From contig CM022665.1 of NCBI GenBank assembly GCA_012295275.1, positions 14,663,976 through 14,727,975 on the forward strand: 64,000 nt of DNA, written 5' to 3'. Source of the stretch: Chrysomallon squamiferum. Its lineage: Eukaryota; Mollusca; Gastropoda; Neomphalida; Peltospiridae. Positions 26,260 to 38,260 of the stretch are shown here, piece after piece (the stretch's first letter is position 1; each line of letters starts with the position of its first letter). Under the pieces are notes generated by a model. That model searched no databases and was not told where the DNA came from. It worked only from the letters and a program-made list of their open reading frames with translations. The position numbers and the translations under genes were made by a program.

Positions 26260-26540
26260 CTACCAATATTATCAAGAACAGTAACAAAATGAAGCAAAAA
26301 ATGAAGCATATTAATACCATTCCTGCTATCATGTAATCTACAAAAATAACAAGATTACCAATGTCATCAACAACAACAACAGTAACAAAACAAAAACAAA
26401 CAAAAAATGCAAAAAATGCAGAATATTAATAAAGTTGCTAGCAACATAGAGCCAACTACTATTAAACTGTTCCTACAAAACCCAATTAAAAAAATCTCTC
26501 AACTTTCTAGCAGTTTGGCTTTCTTCAAATCAACAGTTTT
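25856..26540. repeat. Degenerate tandem repeat, about 120-200 bp or more per unit
   Basis: GGAGTATTAATTGGGATCTT-like starts occur at 25856, 26055 and 26178. GACTACCAATATTATCAA-like blocks occur near 26103, 26258 and 26353. A tail block like CTTTCCAACAATTTGACTTT then CTTAAAATCAAC occurs near 26009 and again near 26500. A (AAT)n tract (about 26207-26256) interrupts one unit and A/CAA-rich slippage enlarges others. Confidence 0.65.
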
Positions 26541-26869
26541 TTTTTTTTCTTGTCACTCTAAGCAAGTATCAGATGAAGTAAAAGAAGTGGTTTGAGGGGT
26601 TAATGAAAAGACATCACTGTGATCTAATTTATATGATGAGTTTCAGAGCAGCGCACATTAAAATCAAATTACTCAACAATGTAATTTTCAAAACTACTTT
26701 CCATTTTTATTTACAACAAAATCAATATTCATGTCAGGAACTAACTTCACAAATTTTCCTACAGAAGTGGAAAATGTTAATTCCACTGGGTGGCAAAAAC
26801 TCTGATATTGACTTGGGTGAAGAATTTTTCCTCTGCTGCAAAACCACAACGTGGCATTTTCTTTAACAA
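26541..26869. other. Non-coding DNA, unsupported 87-codon frame
   Basis: A plus-strand frame at 26603-26866 (starting MKRHHCDLIYMMSFRAAHIK) has moderate complexity but no acceptor, donor or recognised motif. Confidence 0.4.
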
Positions 26870-27260
26870 GATTATGTCAGTGACGAGTTTGGATAATTGC
26901 TATATTGGAAATTGAATAATATTATGAGAATATTGAAACATCTATTAGATATAAGCCTAAGAGATCTGAAAGCTTGGAACTGAATCTATTCCAATTCCAG
27001 TCACGCAGCTGAAGTGACACACACCAACGACACATAATTGGTAAATTAAATTGCACCTTTAAAAAGACGCCGTTTCAAGAACAGGTCACGTCTTTGGGTG
27101 GAAATGAAAAGTCATATCAGTGTAAAATATGTAAATGTAAATCCTGTACATTTTCCATGTGAAAGGATTTTATGACCTGTACTAACTGATTAAGAAACAC
27201 ATTTTCCATTGATGAATTAACTCTGGAAATTGCTCAGTGATTGCTTAGTCATGTTTTATT
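26870..27260. promoter_or_regulatory. High-complexity block, weak candidate regulatory element
   Basis: About 390 bases of balanced sequence. It includes ACACATAATTGGTAAATTAA near 27029 (homeodomain-like cores), GACGCCGTTTC near 27065 with two CpGs, and AACAGGTCACGTCTTTGGG near 27081 (a nuclear-receptor-like half-site, AGGTCA, overlapping an ACGTC core). There is no continuous frame or splice pair. Function is inferred only from complexity and motif content. Confidence 0.22.
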
Positions 27261-28773
27261 CCTTTCTGAAGACTCTGAAGAACCTTCTGATTCCTTTTTT
27301 TTTTTTTCTTCTCCCTTTTCATTAAAAATTTGATATGTTCATTATTACATGCAGAATGATGAAACATAAAGTTACTACATTCTTGAATAGTTTAGCTAAT
27401 AGATTAAAACTTATAGCTTAGCTGAAATTCTGTGTCTTTCATTTGAAAGGGAGTTGTGGGGTTTGGACCACAAAAACCAATATTCATTCTACTCATTTCA
27501 AAGTGTTTACCAACTAAATGAAACAAACAAACAAAAACAAAAACAAAATTAATAAATAAAAAAAAAAAAAAATAAAAAATAAAAAAAAATAAAAAAGTAA
27601 AATAATCATCATCATCATAATAATAATTATAATAATAATAAAGTAAATAAATAAATTTATAATAAGGGAAAAAATAACAGTAATGATACTAATGTATGTA
27701 TATGAGAATGAACAGAAAAATGTTGATTATATTAACATATTAAGGTTCAACATCTTTTATAAAATCCCAGCTGTTTAGATTGTCAAACTTATTCTGTAAA
27801 AATAAAATTACAAGATAAGATATTCTTTTTCAACACAAAACATCAATTGTAAATAATTTTATTTAAAAAAATCTATTTTAAAAACTGACAGTAATTTACA
27901 TAACAAGTACATATAAAGCTTCAAATATGGGTTATCAAATAATTTTATCCAGCAGCCTTTCTGAGCTGCCCAAATATTTCGTTTAGTATGTTAGTGGATT
28001 AATCAGAGAACAGATGAAGTGGATTTTTGTCTTTCAAATTCATTCTGATTAGGAACCATTACCAAGATTGAATCCCAGTATCAATTACTTCTAAAGTTAA
28101 TGGCTAAAAATGACAGGCACAACAACAACAAATGAAAATAATAAAATGATTAAAAATAAAAAATATAAATAGTTTATTTATAAACTTCACATATCAGACT
28201 GGAATCCACATGACAATCAAAAACATCCTGTGAAATGGACAGAAACTTGGGAACAGTCCCGGAACACCAGCCTGCAAATTATTACTCTTTAATATAGCCT
28301 GCTTCTCCAGTAAACAAACAACATTTTGACAGCCCATCATCAAGGTGCATACATATGTGTCCTATTTGTCTAAATGTGTCTTCTGTATACACAACTCACT
28401 TGAAGCAGAGGGAACTGCCAGCATTACTTCCAACACATAATGTTCATATTCTCTTTGTTTAGCCGAATGGTTTTCAATAATTTAAACAAGTCAGTAGGAT
28501 TATTTTTTTAAATTATATTACTTTTTCTCCCCCCTTTCTTTATTTCTTCTTGGTTGAATAATTATATTGTACAGAATATTACCTCTGCTATAAAAATTCC
28601 TTAGGAATCATTTACTATTACACACACATATATCATTATTTTCATGTGAATGATTCTGGTCTATGGAATATTTTTTTTATAAAAGTAAGAAAGATAAGAA
28701 GCAATAAAGTTTGTATATATTTGTATGAAGGTATGTGTACATGTGTAAATGTGTATTCATGTGTGCATGCGTG

Positions 28774-28812
<39 letters not shown>

Positions 28813-30837
28813 GGTTATCTGAATTATTAATATAAATAAAGCATCCATGTAATCATTTTTTAGGTAAAGTAAGCAAACACATAAACACACATTGGCAGAC
28901 ATCTGCACACATCCATACAAACTTGCTGTAGGACAATGCACAGCACAGGGAACAAATAAACCAGTGGATATCATACAAACAAACAAAAATTATTTATGTA
29001 TTTAATAATAATAATAATAATAATAAATAGATAAATAAATCAATATTTAAAAAAACAAAAAAAACAATTTAATCCAACAAATAACAATTTCAACTTACTT
29101 TATTTCAACTATTAATTTAAATCTGAATTTCTGATTTTTAGAAGAAATTTACTCTTCTTTTTCCTAGAAACGATAAAAGTTGTCAATCTAGTCCCAGAGA
29201 CAATAAAACTTGCCAAAAATTGATTTTCTGATTTCGTTTTTAACGGATTCTTGTATCCTTTGCATCACTGAATAACTGCCTCAGTAACAGAGACACTGAA
29301 TGAGTCATAAGGAAAAAAAAACATTAAGCAAAACTAATGTTTGGCATGTGAAGACTATATCATAAATTAGTGTTAGCCATTTAAAAAACAGATATAACAA
29401 ATTTGTATTGTTTGTATAGAGACATCTTTTAAAAAGTGGAGTTAATTCCTTTTCAAAATGAATGACAATATAATAATAATAGTAATAGTATTAATAATGA
29501 TGATGTTGAAGAATGAACAAAATGATCAGTTACGATAATAACTGTTACCATTATTTTGTATTATTATTATTTACATTTTTTTCTTTTCTTTTTTTTAATT
29601 TATTTATTTAATTATTATTATTATTTTATTTTATTTTTTAATTTTTATTTTATTTTTATTTTTTTAAATAAAATAAATAAATCTTTTTTTCTTATGATGT
29701 CATATTTTATATATAGAGATAGAGAAATGTAGAAGAGTTAAGAATGACAGTTGATTATTTACTCATTTTGACTGAATTTTCTTTCGTCATCAGGCACCTA
29801 TAATAACTGGAAAAATAGCAATTTTATCACTCTGCAATCTTTTTCATTTTCTATTTCTTCATAAGTTACATCATCACAGATATGTCAGAAAGAGAGTCTT
29901 GACATTTTAGTACTGTCATACTTTATTATTAGCAAACAACAATATGTAAAACAAATAAAAAACAAAACAAAAAAGAAAAGAATAATAATCTTTTTCTTAT
30001 CTTTTAAAATAAAAATAAAAATAAAAAACCAAAATAAAATAAAATAAATAATCTATACTTTTTGTTCTCATCATACTGCATATATTGCTCACATATTTTA
30101 CTTATTTCAAAGAATGTCAATAACAAACAAAAATAAACAAACACATAAATAAATAAATATATAAATAAATAAATAAATAAATAAATGATTCATTGCTACA
30201 TTGCTACTTTACTTTATTATTAGCAAAACACTGTCTCCTGTTCAAATAAAACTATTATAAATAAAATAATGTATATAAGCTTTTTGTTTGCTTTGTCAAA
30301 GGTATATTTTAAGCTTTGTGTTTACTGGCCTTAACTCAACCACAGTCAGTTTAAAATAATAAATTATATCACACTAGCTAGACCCCAGAGAAATGTGAAA
30401 CTTTAGACACTTTTAACACATATTAATTATTGTTTTGACATTGAACAAAATTAACAGTAAACAAATATAAACAAATAACACTGAAAAAAATGTATTATCA
30501 GTTGTAAACTGATATTATTAATACCCAGTTTAATAGCCCCTAAAGAATTAATTATAAACAGATTGTTAATTTTTTTTTTAAATAAACCCATTTTACAATA
30601 ATAACATGTTGTTATTAGTAATAAAACGTTATACGTTGTGCATAAATCAGCATACATGATGTAATCAACATCCTCTATTTTTCATAACAGATATATCCAG
30701 TATTTAATAAGTCCACTGTATCGTACATGGTGCTGACAATACTGGTAACATGCAGATGAAAACTGTTGGTGACATATCAGCAATAAAATAACAATTTATA
30801 CATATTTGTGAAATATTTATTAACAAAATGCCTGACA
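27261..30837. other. Non-coding DNA with A-rich tracts and (GT)n
   Basis: A-rich slippage lies at 27520-27660, (GT)n at 28776-28810, (AAT)n near 29006-29026, T/A slippage at 29570-29690 and (AAAT)n near 30140-30185. TACTTTATTATTAGCAAA occurs twice (about 29920 and 30209), about 290 bases apart. A possible old tRNA-like B-box (GATTGAATCCC) lies near 28066. No exon is supported. Confidence 0.6.
28776..28810. repeat. (GT)n microsatellite
   Basis: About 17 GT units preceded by an imperfect GTGCATGC/GTGTATT segment from 28730. The 114-codon minus-strand frame through it is His/Thr-repeat artefact. Confidence 0.95.
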
Positions 30838-31015
30838 GCTGGCTGTAGCTCAATGGTAAAGTTTTGCTCTGAAATACAACAGATCACAGGATCAAGATGT
30901 ATCCTTCTTTGTGCTCCTGTGAACAAAATCAATCAGTGTTCAGCGACTGCTTTATCAGTCAGCTGTATGTGCTTTTATGTCTGTGGAAAAGAGCATATAA
31001 AAGAGCTTTTGCTGC
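30838..31015 (+). mobile_element. tRNA-derived SINE-like element
   Basis: A tRNA-like head begins near 30838: GGCTGTAGCTCAATGGTAAA carries an A box (TAGCTCAATGG, 30846-30856). A B-box-like GGATCAAGATG follows at 30889-30899, and AGGAT/ATCCT around it can pair as a T-arm stem. The box spacing is normal for tRNA promoters. The anticodon arm is not intact, so this is not a functional tRNA. The following 100 bases are more complex than the surroundings and may be the SINE body. A 79-codon frame (30808-31047) crosses it and is not a gene. Confidence 0.55.
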
Positions 31016-31019
31016 AAAA

Positions 31020-31191
31020 GCATCCAATGGAGTGGCTGGGTGGATGATATTTTTACCTATATCATTATAACAGCCAGTGGAATGGCTGAGAGTGGTATGA
31101 TTACATATATCATCATTATAACAGCCAATGGAGTTGCTGAGGAAGGTGATATGATTTGTTACATCATCATTATAACATGCAGTGGATTGGT
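31020..31191. repeat. Tandem repeat, about 56 bp unit, three copies
   Basis: The unit resembles ATATCATCATTATAACAGCC followed by AGTGGAGTGGCTGAG. CCA(A/G)TGGAnTGGCTG occurs near 31023, 31074 and 31127, with a truncated CAGTGGATTGG near 31181. It directly follows the SINE-like element and may be its variable 3' end or an independent array. Confidence 0.8.
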
Positions 31192-32449
31192 TTCCTTTTT
31201 CAATCAGCAGCAGTAATCATTAATAGTACACTGTGTTGAGGTGTTGTTATACATTTATTAATTCAGAACGAAGCCTGCAACATCTTTTCATTTATAAAAA
31301 AATAAATCTGCTAAGAATGATTTCACACTAGATATCATACACTGAAATTAAAAGTATGAAATTTTGAAAATATTACCTTTGTTTTAAGGAATCAAGATAC
31401 AAGTGTTTGGCAGCTTTAATTTCTTTATTTTGTTTTTATTTTTATTTTTTTTTTGAGGTAGAGTTATTCTTTTTCTCAAAAAAAAAAATTTTTATTCCCC
31501 CCAAACCCCTTTTACTGTTTTTCTTTTCCTTTTTCTCTTACAAAAAAAAAAAAAAAAAAAAAATTATTTTCTGAATTCTTTATATTCTCACTCTTTTCTT
31601 TAGACAGGAAAGCACTTACCATTAGCTTTTGATATGTATGGCTGAAATATGAGCTGTAGAGAGGATGTGTTGTCTATAGGAACTGAACTATGAAAACAGT
31701 ACTTTATTCATCGTTAGTCTGCAGCAAGGATTTACATTAAAGGCATATTTTATATTTAAAATATAATATAATGTGATGAGATAGATTTAAAATGATCAAA
31801 ATGTATATATATATACACGCACACACAGACACATATCCTAAACTGAAAAAAAAAAGTTAACCTGTTACTATTTAAATACTCTCTACCTTAGACAGAACTT
31901 TACCATTTACAACAAAACAAATTAAAAATTGAATATTGGTAATCACACAGAAAGAAAGCAATAAGGTCTTTTTTCTCCAGTTTTTCTATTAAACAGAAAA
32001 GAAAAAAAAACCCACAAGACATCATAGTTAGAAACAAAGATGTCTTTACAACTTATCTAAAACAAACAATGACATAAATCCTGTGGTTTCACTGGCAATA
32101 AATAAAACACTAAGCAAATAAACAAATGTTTGAAAATACACAACCAATAAATCACTGACTCTCTAGAGAATATTTAAAAAAAAAGAAAAGAAAAAGAAGA
32201 ATATCAAAAGATAAGACAAAGGAACCAGGCTGATTATAAAAACATTTAGTATTTCCAAAGTTAGTTTACATGTCACCAGAGATCAAGTTTATCTATTAGG
32301 TGGAGCAATAAGAAAAATTTATAAATACATTTAGTGATATGAATGCAAGACAGACTAATCTGCAACAAGATAGGGAACCTTCTCCATTTTCATCTACATG
32401 TTTTGACAGGCATAATAAGGTCTCCTCAACTGGTTGCAATGTTCCATAT
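31192..32449. other. AT-rich non-coding DNA
   Basis: A- and T-homopolymers at 31441-31455 and 31542-31563, a short AT/CA tract near 31804-31832, and otherwise unremarkable intronic- or intergenic-looking sequence. Confidence 0.65.
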
Positions 32450-33425
32450 AATTTTTCACTGAATCAAGGTTGAACGTTTTTGTAATTTCCACATTACACA
32501 ATGCTTTGAACAAAAACACAAACTTTTTGTTAAAAGAATTTTAGCAACTAAAGTCACTTGCAGCGTTTGTATTATTCTTTTATATCTGCACCATTAAAAA
32601 TGTATGACTGACACAATAAAGTTTTCTTGAAAGCTTGAAGTGTATCATATTGTTTTGGAATCAAGGCTTAAGTTTTATTATTTCCGAATTATGCTTTGAA
32701 TAGACACACCTAAAAAATTTTGTGAAAGATCACAGATTTTTAGCAGCTGAAGCCAAGTTCAAAATTTATTTTCTTTTAGTACCTGTATAATTAAAAAACA
32801 AAAAAACAACAAAAAAATACCCACTCAGATACAATATGGTTTCATTGAAAGATTGCAGCTTTTTTAGTTAATGGAACCAGGTTCAAGATTTATAATATTC
32901 TTTATGTTTATGAAATGAGAAACTGCTTGGCAAACATAATGAAATTACATTGAAGGATTGCAGATTTTTGGACATGATTTAAACAAACTTCAAGGTTCAT
33001 AATTTTCTTTCATACTGGAACAATTACATAATCCTCTGACAAACACAATAAAATTTCATTGAATAAAATGTAAATTTTTTAACTACTGAAGAAAAGGTCA
33101 AGGTTTATAAATTTTTGTTGTATTTGTTCAGTGAAGTAAGAAAGATTTCCTTGCTGGAAAGTTAAAAACAAACTGATCATTAATGATTTGACACAAAACA
33201 AAACAAAGGACTTCATGATAGGTTGCAGTGTAGTAAAGTGTTTGCCACTGAATCTAACATCAACATGTATAATACCTCCGTATTTCATAACTAACAAGAT
33301 TTCATAGAAGAAAAAAAAAGGTACAGAACTTAAAATTAAGCAAAAGGTCTCAGAGATAGGCTGCAATATAATCAAACTAATTGCTGCTATGGCAGATTTC
33401 AAGATTTATAATTCAATTTCATATT
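32450..33425. repeat. Degenerate tandem repeat, about 110-130 bp unit, 8-9 copies
   Basis: The unit is close to CAATAAAATTTCATTGAAAG, then ATTGCAGATTTTTAGCAACT, then a CAGGTTCAAGATTTATAATT-like block and TTTCTTTTATA. Copies are recognisable around 32465, 32550, 32660, 32735, 32863, 32970, 33076, 33195 and 33385. They are heavily diverged, with A-rich insertions. The 107-codon minus-strand frame at 33079-33402 lies in the array. Confidence 0.7.
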
Positions 33426-34969
33426 GAACCCCCCAAAAAAAAAAAGATCTTTAATTTCAACAGTTATAACTGAATTTCATACTGAGTTACATAATTAACA
33501 GATTATGACAAATAATCTCTCTCTCCAAAAAAAAAAAAATATATATATATATTCAAAACAGCAATGCCACATGAATCAAAATTTAATATTTTTAATTTTT
33601 TTCAAAAATACTGAATCTGATTTAATAACCATTGTCTGTTAAGATTATTAATAACTGTTCAGGTAACAACACCTTTCAAATGACATTTTCATTTTATACT
33701 AATATAAAAATGAAACCTGTTTTTTTTTTTTAATTCATCTTTTCCTTTTTCTTTCTTTATATTTAAGTCATTTCTTCTCAATTTTTTTTCTATACATCTC
33801 TTTTTTCTCTTTCTTTCTTACGTTATATTTTTTAAGTTGTCAACTTTTTATCTTCAAACAGCTTCCACATATTCATTTTAATGAAAAATGTGAATATTAT
33901 CAACCCAGAAAACTGACCTAGTATTATGTAACCTAGACTCTCCAAGAAAAAAAAAAAGAGTATAAATCATGTTTTTAAGATTGGAGTTATAGAAGAATTA
34001 TGTGTAATGGAGATACAATTCAAGATTTGACTTTGACTTTTCAAATCCGACTCTGCAGGAAAAACATTAATTCTGAAAAATAAACTCCCTAATGGATTAG
34101 ATAATGTCGGGACTTAGACAAAAATATTACAAATGATGTCATTTCCTATGAGGAATGAGGCAACAAGATGTCTATTTATCAAACATATAGAGATGTTATC
34201 TGGTTTTGTTCTGTATTAAATTGAGTATATCACTCGTTGTGAGGCTCTGATAAGGCAATTCCAACCCAAGGCATAAACTATTTTGGTGATGGGAGAGGTA
34301 AGACTGTGGCCCATGCAAAAAACATTTTGTCCCAAGGGTTGGATTTGCCTTATCTATACATCAAAATGGCAATAGCTTGTTGGGTTTTTGGGGTGGTTTT
34401 TTTTGTCCATTTAATTAAGAAAGCAAATTAGTTTTAAACTATGAATGCTAATCTTTATTTCTTTGACCCACAATAAATATCAAGCCAACAAATACTTTTA
34501 GTCAAAAATGTTCACTTGTAGTTTGCTGTTACAAGTTAGTAATTTTACAGCAAAGTATATATATTCAATTCACTGGGCTTTTTTTTTTTTTCCTTTTTTT
34601 ATTTTTTATTGTTATTACTAAAATATAAGTAACACAGAAATATTATCAGAAAAATAACATGGTTAGTTTTCTAACATGCCTTCAAAACTGTCATTTTGTG
34701 TTTCATAAAGGGAACTGAAATTATTATTATTATTTTAAATGGGTAGAAAGCATACAATGTAAAATGATAAATAGCAGGGACAAGAAGTGAAAAAAATAAT
34801 GAAGAATTTTTATTTTTTTCATGCAATAAAAATGACCTTTCCTCAAAACTAACCCTACATTGTCTTACCCTCATCTGTGTAACACAGTGTTGAAATAGCT
34901 TAAGGTAAAGGATTAGCTACAGACCATAAAGTATGCAGTAATCTTAATTCATTGCTTAATAAAAGTCTG
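33426..34969. other. AT-rich non-coding DNA
   Basis: Contains A/(AT)n at 33527-33551, T/C-rich DNA at 33721-33830 and short T runs at 34577-34601. No exon was recognised. Confidence 0.65.
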
Positions 34970-35035
34970 GACTAGGACTGATCCCAGTATCTTCCAACCC
35001 CAAGGCCAGTGACTTAACCATTGTGACATCATATA
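34970..35035 (-). mobile_element. tRNA-derived SINE head (fragment)
   Basis: The minus strand reads ATGTCACAATGGTTAAGTCA (A-box-like, about 35029-35010), then CTGGCCTTGGGG, then GGGATCAGTCC (B-box-like, 34985-34975). It shares GGATCAGTCCT with the fragment at 51185-51275, which supports a common family. Confidence 0.55.
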
Positions 35036-35733
35036 AAGACACATCTTAATACAGCAAAGGTGGGAAACATATCTAATCAATAGAGCCACAGGTGCTGTGA
35101 ATAAAAAGTAAAGTTATTGACACCATGCATAAACCGAGATTATGATATATTGATAAATAAAAAAATAAAAAATAAAAATAAATAAAAAAGAGAAAAGAAA
35201 AACAAACTCAAACTGCAGAGTGAAGTACCAGCTGGTAGAATTTTATTCATGGTATAAAGAGTGGAAATGAAAATGTTACACTGCAACCAGAACTGAGTTT
35301 GTTATATCATGGCTAACTCAAATTTGTCAAAATCTCACACCAATTCATCCCTTACAGCAATAACATAAAACTGCTGCAAAAATTTACACAGCGTTAACAT
35401 ACATGAAAATGATAATGAGAAGTCAACATTAAGTATTGTTCATTTTCTCAAACAAACACTTACACCAATGCGAAGAAGTGGGAAACTCCTGTTGACACAA
35501 CACTGAAGATATGTGTCTATACAGTAATGATCATGGGCAACAAAGCAATGATTTGTTTGTCCAAGCACTTCTGTGTGTTACTGCATCAGATTTTTAAAAT
35601 TCTGACTTTAACATCTCCACCTGTACCAGTGTCCACCTTGCACCTGTGTTAAGTGCAGGTTCAATCTGTCAGATTAGCATGTGAATTTACATAATTGCTA
35701 TGACCTTCCTTTACGGACATGGACACGGACACA

Positions 35734-35780
<47 letters not shown>

Positions 35781-36639
35781 CATTTTCATTCTTTATTACT
35801 TTTTTCTTTTTTCTTTTTTTTTTAAGCCAAGAATAAATGTATCAATAAAAAAAAATCATTAACTTTACAATTAATAATTTAAAAATTACATCCAAATATA
35901 ATGCACAAGATTCAGTACATTTTGAAAATTCACATTACAATTTTAAAAAAATAACATGTGAATAATAATTTGGCTCCTTAAAATGCTTTACAAATTTTTT
36001 TTCAAAGAATAAATAAGATTCAAAACAGTTGAGAAATGATTCAGTTTCACAATAACATTCACACATTCTTTGTAAATGCAACAAAAAAAAATTAAGAAAT
36101 TAAAAATAAATAAAAATAATACAATTTTTTTAGAAATATATTATCAAACTATAAAGGAAAAGAAATATAAAATGCAGGTCAAACCTTAACACAATCACTT
36201 TAATAATTTTGTTTAATTAACATTCAACATGGGCTATTTCCCATAACAATTCATGCTTTGTATGTCATGAGTAAGAACAAACAAGTTATGGCACAACCAA
36301 TTTCTAATACTCAAATAACTCAAATACTCAAATAGCTCAAAGACAAATTTAGCACAGCCATTGTGTCATTCTTCTGTCATGTTTTTATAGCCAGTGGCAT
36401 GTCAACATGAGAAGGTTTTGGATTGTGAGAGCGAGAAAAAGAAAAAAGAAAACAAAAAAAATCCTGGTACTTTTCATTAAGTCTGGCTAAGTAAACAGTG
36501 TCTAATATTATCTCAAACTGGCTTTGTCTTCTTTTGCATCTGGTAAAAAGAATGGGATAAAAAAAGAAAGAAAGAAAGAAAGAAGAAAAGAAAAGAAAGA
36601 AAAACAGAAAAAATTACGATGATGAAAGATTGAAACCAA
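35036..36639. other. Non-coding DNA with (AC)n
   Basis: (AC)n lies at 35720-35779. A-rich tracts occur at 35155-35205 and 36085-36120, and an (AAAG)n-like tract at 36563-36600. GGTTCAATCTG near 35660 is B-box-like but has no clear A box upstream. Confidence 0.6.
35720..35779. repeat. (AC)n microsatellite
   Basis: About 24 pure AC units after an imperfect GGACAC lead-in. Confidence 0.95.
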
Positions 36640-36900
36640 TATAGTACAAGCCCTAAAGCTGCCTTGTAATCCATCAACTAGCCATGCAAATGGTGGAAAA
36701 TTAAAGATGGGATTTAATGTAGAATTGATTGTCTAATAGGCACTTACAATCACTGGGCCTTTGAAGTCCCGTCAAGCCTGCCAGGTATTACACTGAAATC
36801 AGATTGTCACAATATTTGTACTTATCGACTGTATGTGTATGACTGCCACCGTTATTGGTTTTATTGACCAGTATGCTCTGGCAATGAACAGCGTATCTTT
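36640..36900. promoter_or_regulatory. High-complexity block, weak candidate regulatory element
   Basis: About 260 bases of balanced sequence within 800 bases of the terminal exon at 37664. It includes ACTTACAATCACTGGGCCTT then TGAAGTCCCGTCAAGCC (about 36742-36778), a TCF-like CCTTTGAA, and TATCGACTGTATG near 36823. There is no good coding frame. It lies downstream of the minus-strand exon, so it could also belong to a 3' flank. Confidence 0.22.
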
Positions 36901-37480
36901 ATTTTCTTTTAGCAATTTTTTCTTTCCTTCGTCTCCCACCCTTTCTTTTGTTTTTTCTGAAATCTTTTGATGCTTTATCAAATATGAAGAAAAAAATAAT
37001 TTCAGTAAAGTGAAAAAATAAAAGCCCCTAAAAGAGAATAATTGATGATTAACTTTTTTTTTTCTTTTTTTTTAACTTAATCTATGACTAATCAGGTATA
37101 TTTTGTGATGATTCTAACTACAGATCATTAGCACTAATTACAGAGTTAGTGAGTTGAGTGAGCAGATGGGTGAGTAAATCCATGGCTAAATTAGAAGATA
37201 AATGGATGAATGAATTCATAAACACACAAAATGTTTAATAGGAAAATAATAGGTCATTTATCATATATTTCACATGCATACATAAATAATATATACATCA
37301 GTTATTTACATACAAACATATACACACACAGACATTCTTTCATATATATATATTTACAAATGCATGTGCATGTACATGCACAACACACATCACACACCAA
37401 TACAGAATGACAGGAAAATGTAGACATATGTAACCCATCAACTTTATATCAGTCTTTAATAATCTTCTTTCCTTTATATA

Positions 37481-37486
37481 TTTATT
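37481..37486 (-). other. Candidate polyadenylation hexamer AATAAA
   Basis: AATAAA on the minus strand lies about 178 bases past the stop codon of the 37664-37790 exon. Such hexamers are frequent by chance in this AT-rich DNA, so support is modest. Confidence 0.3.
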
Positions 37487-37663
37487 TAAATATGTTTTAT
37501 AATTAAACAACAACTCCCTTATCACTAAACTCTTTGAAACTGCAATCAAACTTTTTCCTCATTTCCCCCAAAAACAATGACATCATCATCAAAAAGCAAG
37601 AAAATTCATTTTTGAACTATCATTTACAGTGGAAGATTTAGTATAAAGATAGAATCAATCTCA

Positions 37664-37790
37664 TTATAGCCATACACTGCGGCTCTCTCTATCTAATCCT
37701 TCTGCCTTGAGGACATCCTGAAACAAACCTCCAATGATAGAGCTGTCGAGACTGGCCAATCTGTCATCATGCTTTATTTCACCATGGTGT
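37664..37790 (-). CDS. Candidate terminal coding exon, unknown protein
   Basis: The minus-strand acceptor is strong: a C/T-rich tract, then TAATTATTTGCAG just before 37790. Of the three frames only one stays open. It starts after one base and gives 41 codons to TAA at 37664-37666: HHGEIKHDDRLASLDSSIIG, then GLFQDVLKAEGLDRESRSVW and L. Composition (Asp, Glu, Ser, Leu, Gly) is protein-like and about 45 % GC against a background near 30 %. An alternative is an internal exon ending at a donor inside (GGAG, then GTTTGT). The frame needs a preceding exon ending two bases into a codon, so it does not follow 45161-45226 directly. No domain was recognised. It sits beside the most motif-dense non-coding block of the window. 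Confidence 0.5.
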
Positions 37791-37879
37791 CTGCAAATAA
37801 TTACAGAAGAGAAAGAAAATGAACATTTAAATCTTGCATGATAACAAAAGACGTCAGTCAAAACCTGGCAAGTCATCTT

Positions 37880-38260
37880 GCCGTGCCGTTTCCTGGTAAG
37901 TTAATTTATTTGAAATGAGCAAAGCTAGCGTGAAAGGTCTGTCTCTATATTAGAAAGCCATGCGAGAGGCCCCGACGAGAACAATCTCTATTTGCAAGCT
38001 GACATTTTGTCAATACAATATCCATCAATTTCCACTGATAATTGCATGATCCAATGAAGCTTGTGTTATCTACATGGCAGATTCCACTTTCAGGCGAGTG
38101 CTGTGTGATTAATGTTATTGAAATGAATGACGAAAGTCAGTAGAGAAATGCCATCCAATCAAGAAAACTGACAAAGTCGAGATTCTTAATTAAACGAGCT
38201 TTGTTTAAGATGTAAAATATTACATCTCTCCTTTTAATCTGCAATTACGAAGAATTAAAA
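37880..38260. promoter_or_regulatory. Strongest candidate conserved non-coding element
   Basis: About 380 bases of highly complex sequence lie just upstream (in the minus sense) of the terminal exon, probably in its intron. Possible sites include TTAATTAA (38186-38193) with SOX-like CTTTGTT (38199-38205), GACAAAG near 38170, GATTAATG near 38108, an octamer-like CTATTTGCAAGC near 37988, GATAATTGCATGA near 38038, and TGACA/TGTCA half-sites near 38000-38012. A CpG-containing GCGAGAGGCCCCGACGAGA lies near 37963. There is no open frame with splice sites. Packed homeodomain, SOX and POU motifs are typical of developmental enhancers; orthologue conservation is the missing test. Confidence 0.4.

Noticed and set aside
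28642-28986. 114-codon minus-strand frame, longest in the window
   Set aside because: It is carried by the (GT)n tract and its impure edges, giving His/Thr repeats.
30838-30905. Functional tRNA gene
   Set aside because: A box and T arm are readable, but the anticodon and acceptor stems do not pair, so it is a SINE-type remnant.
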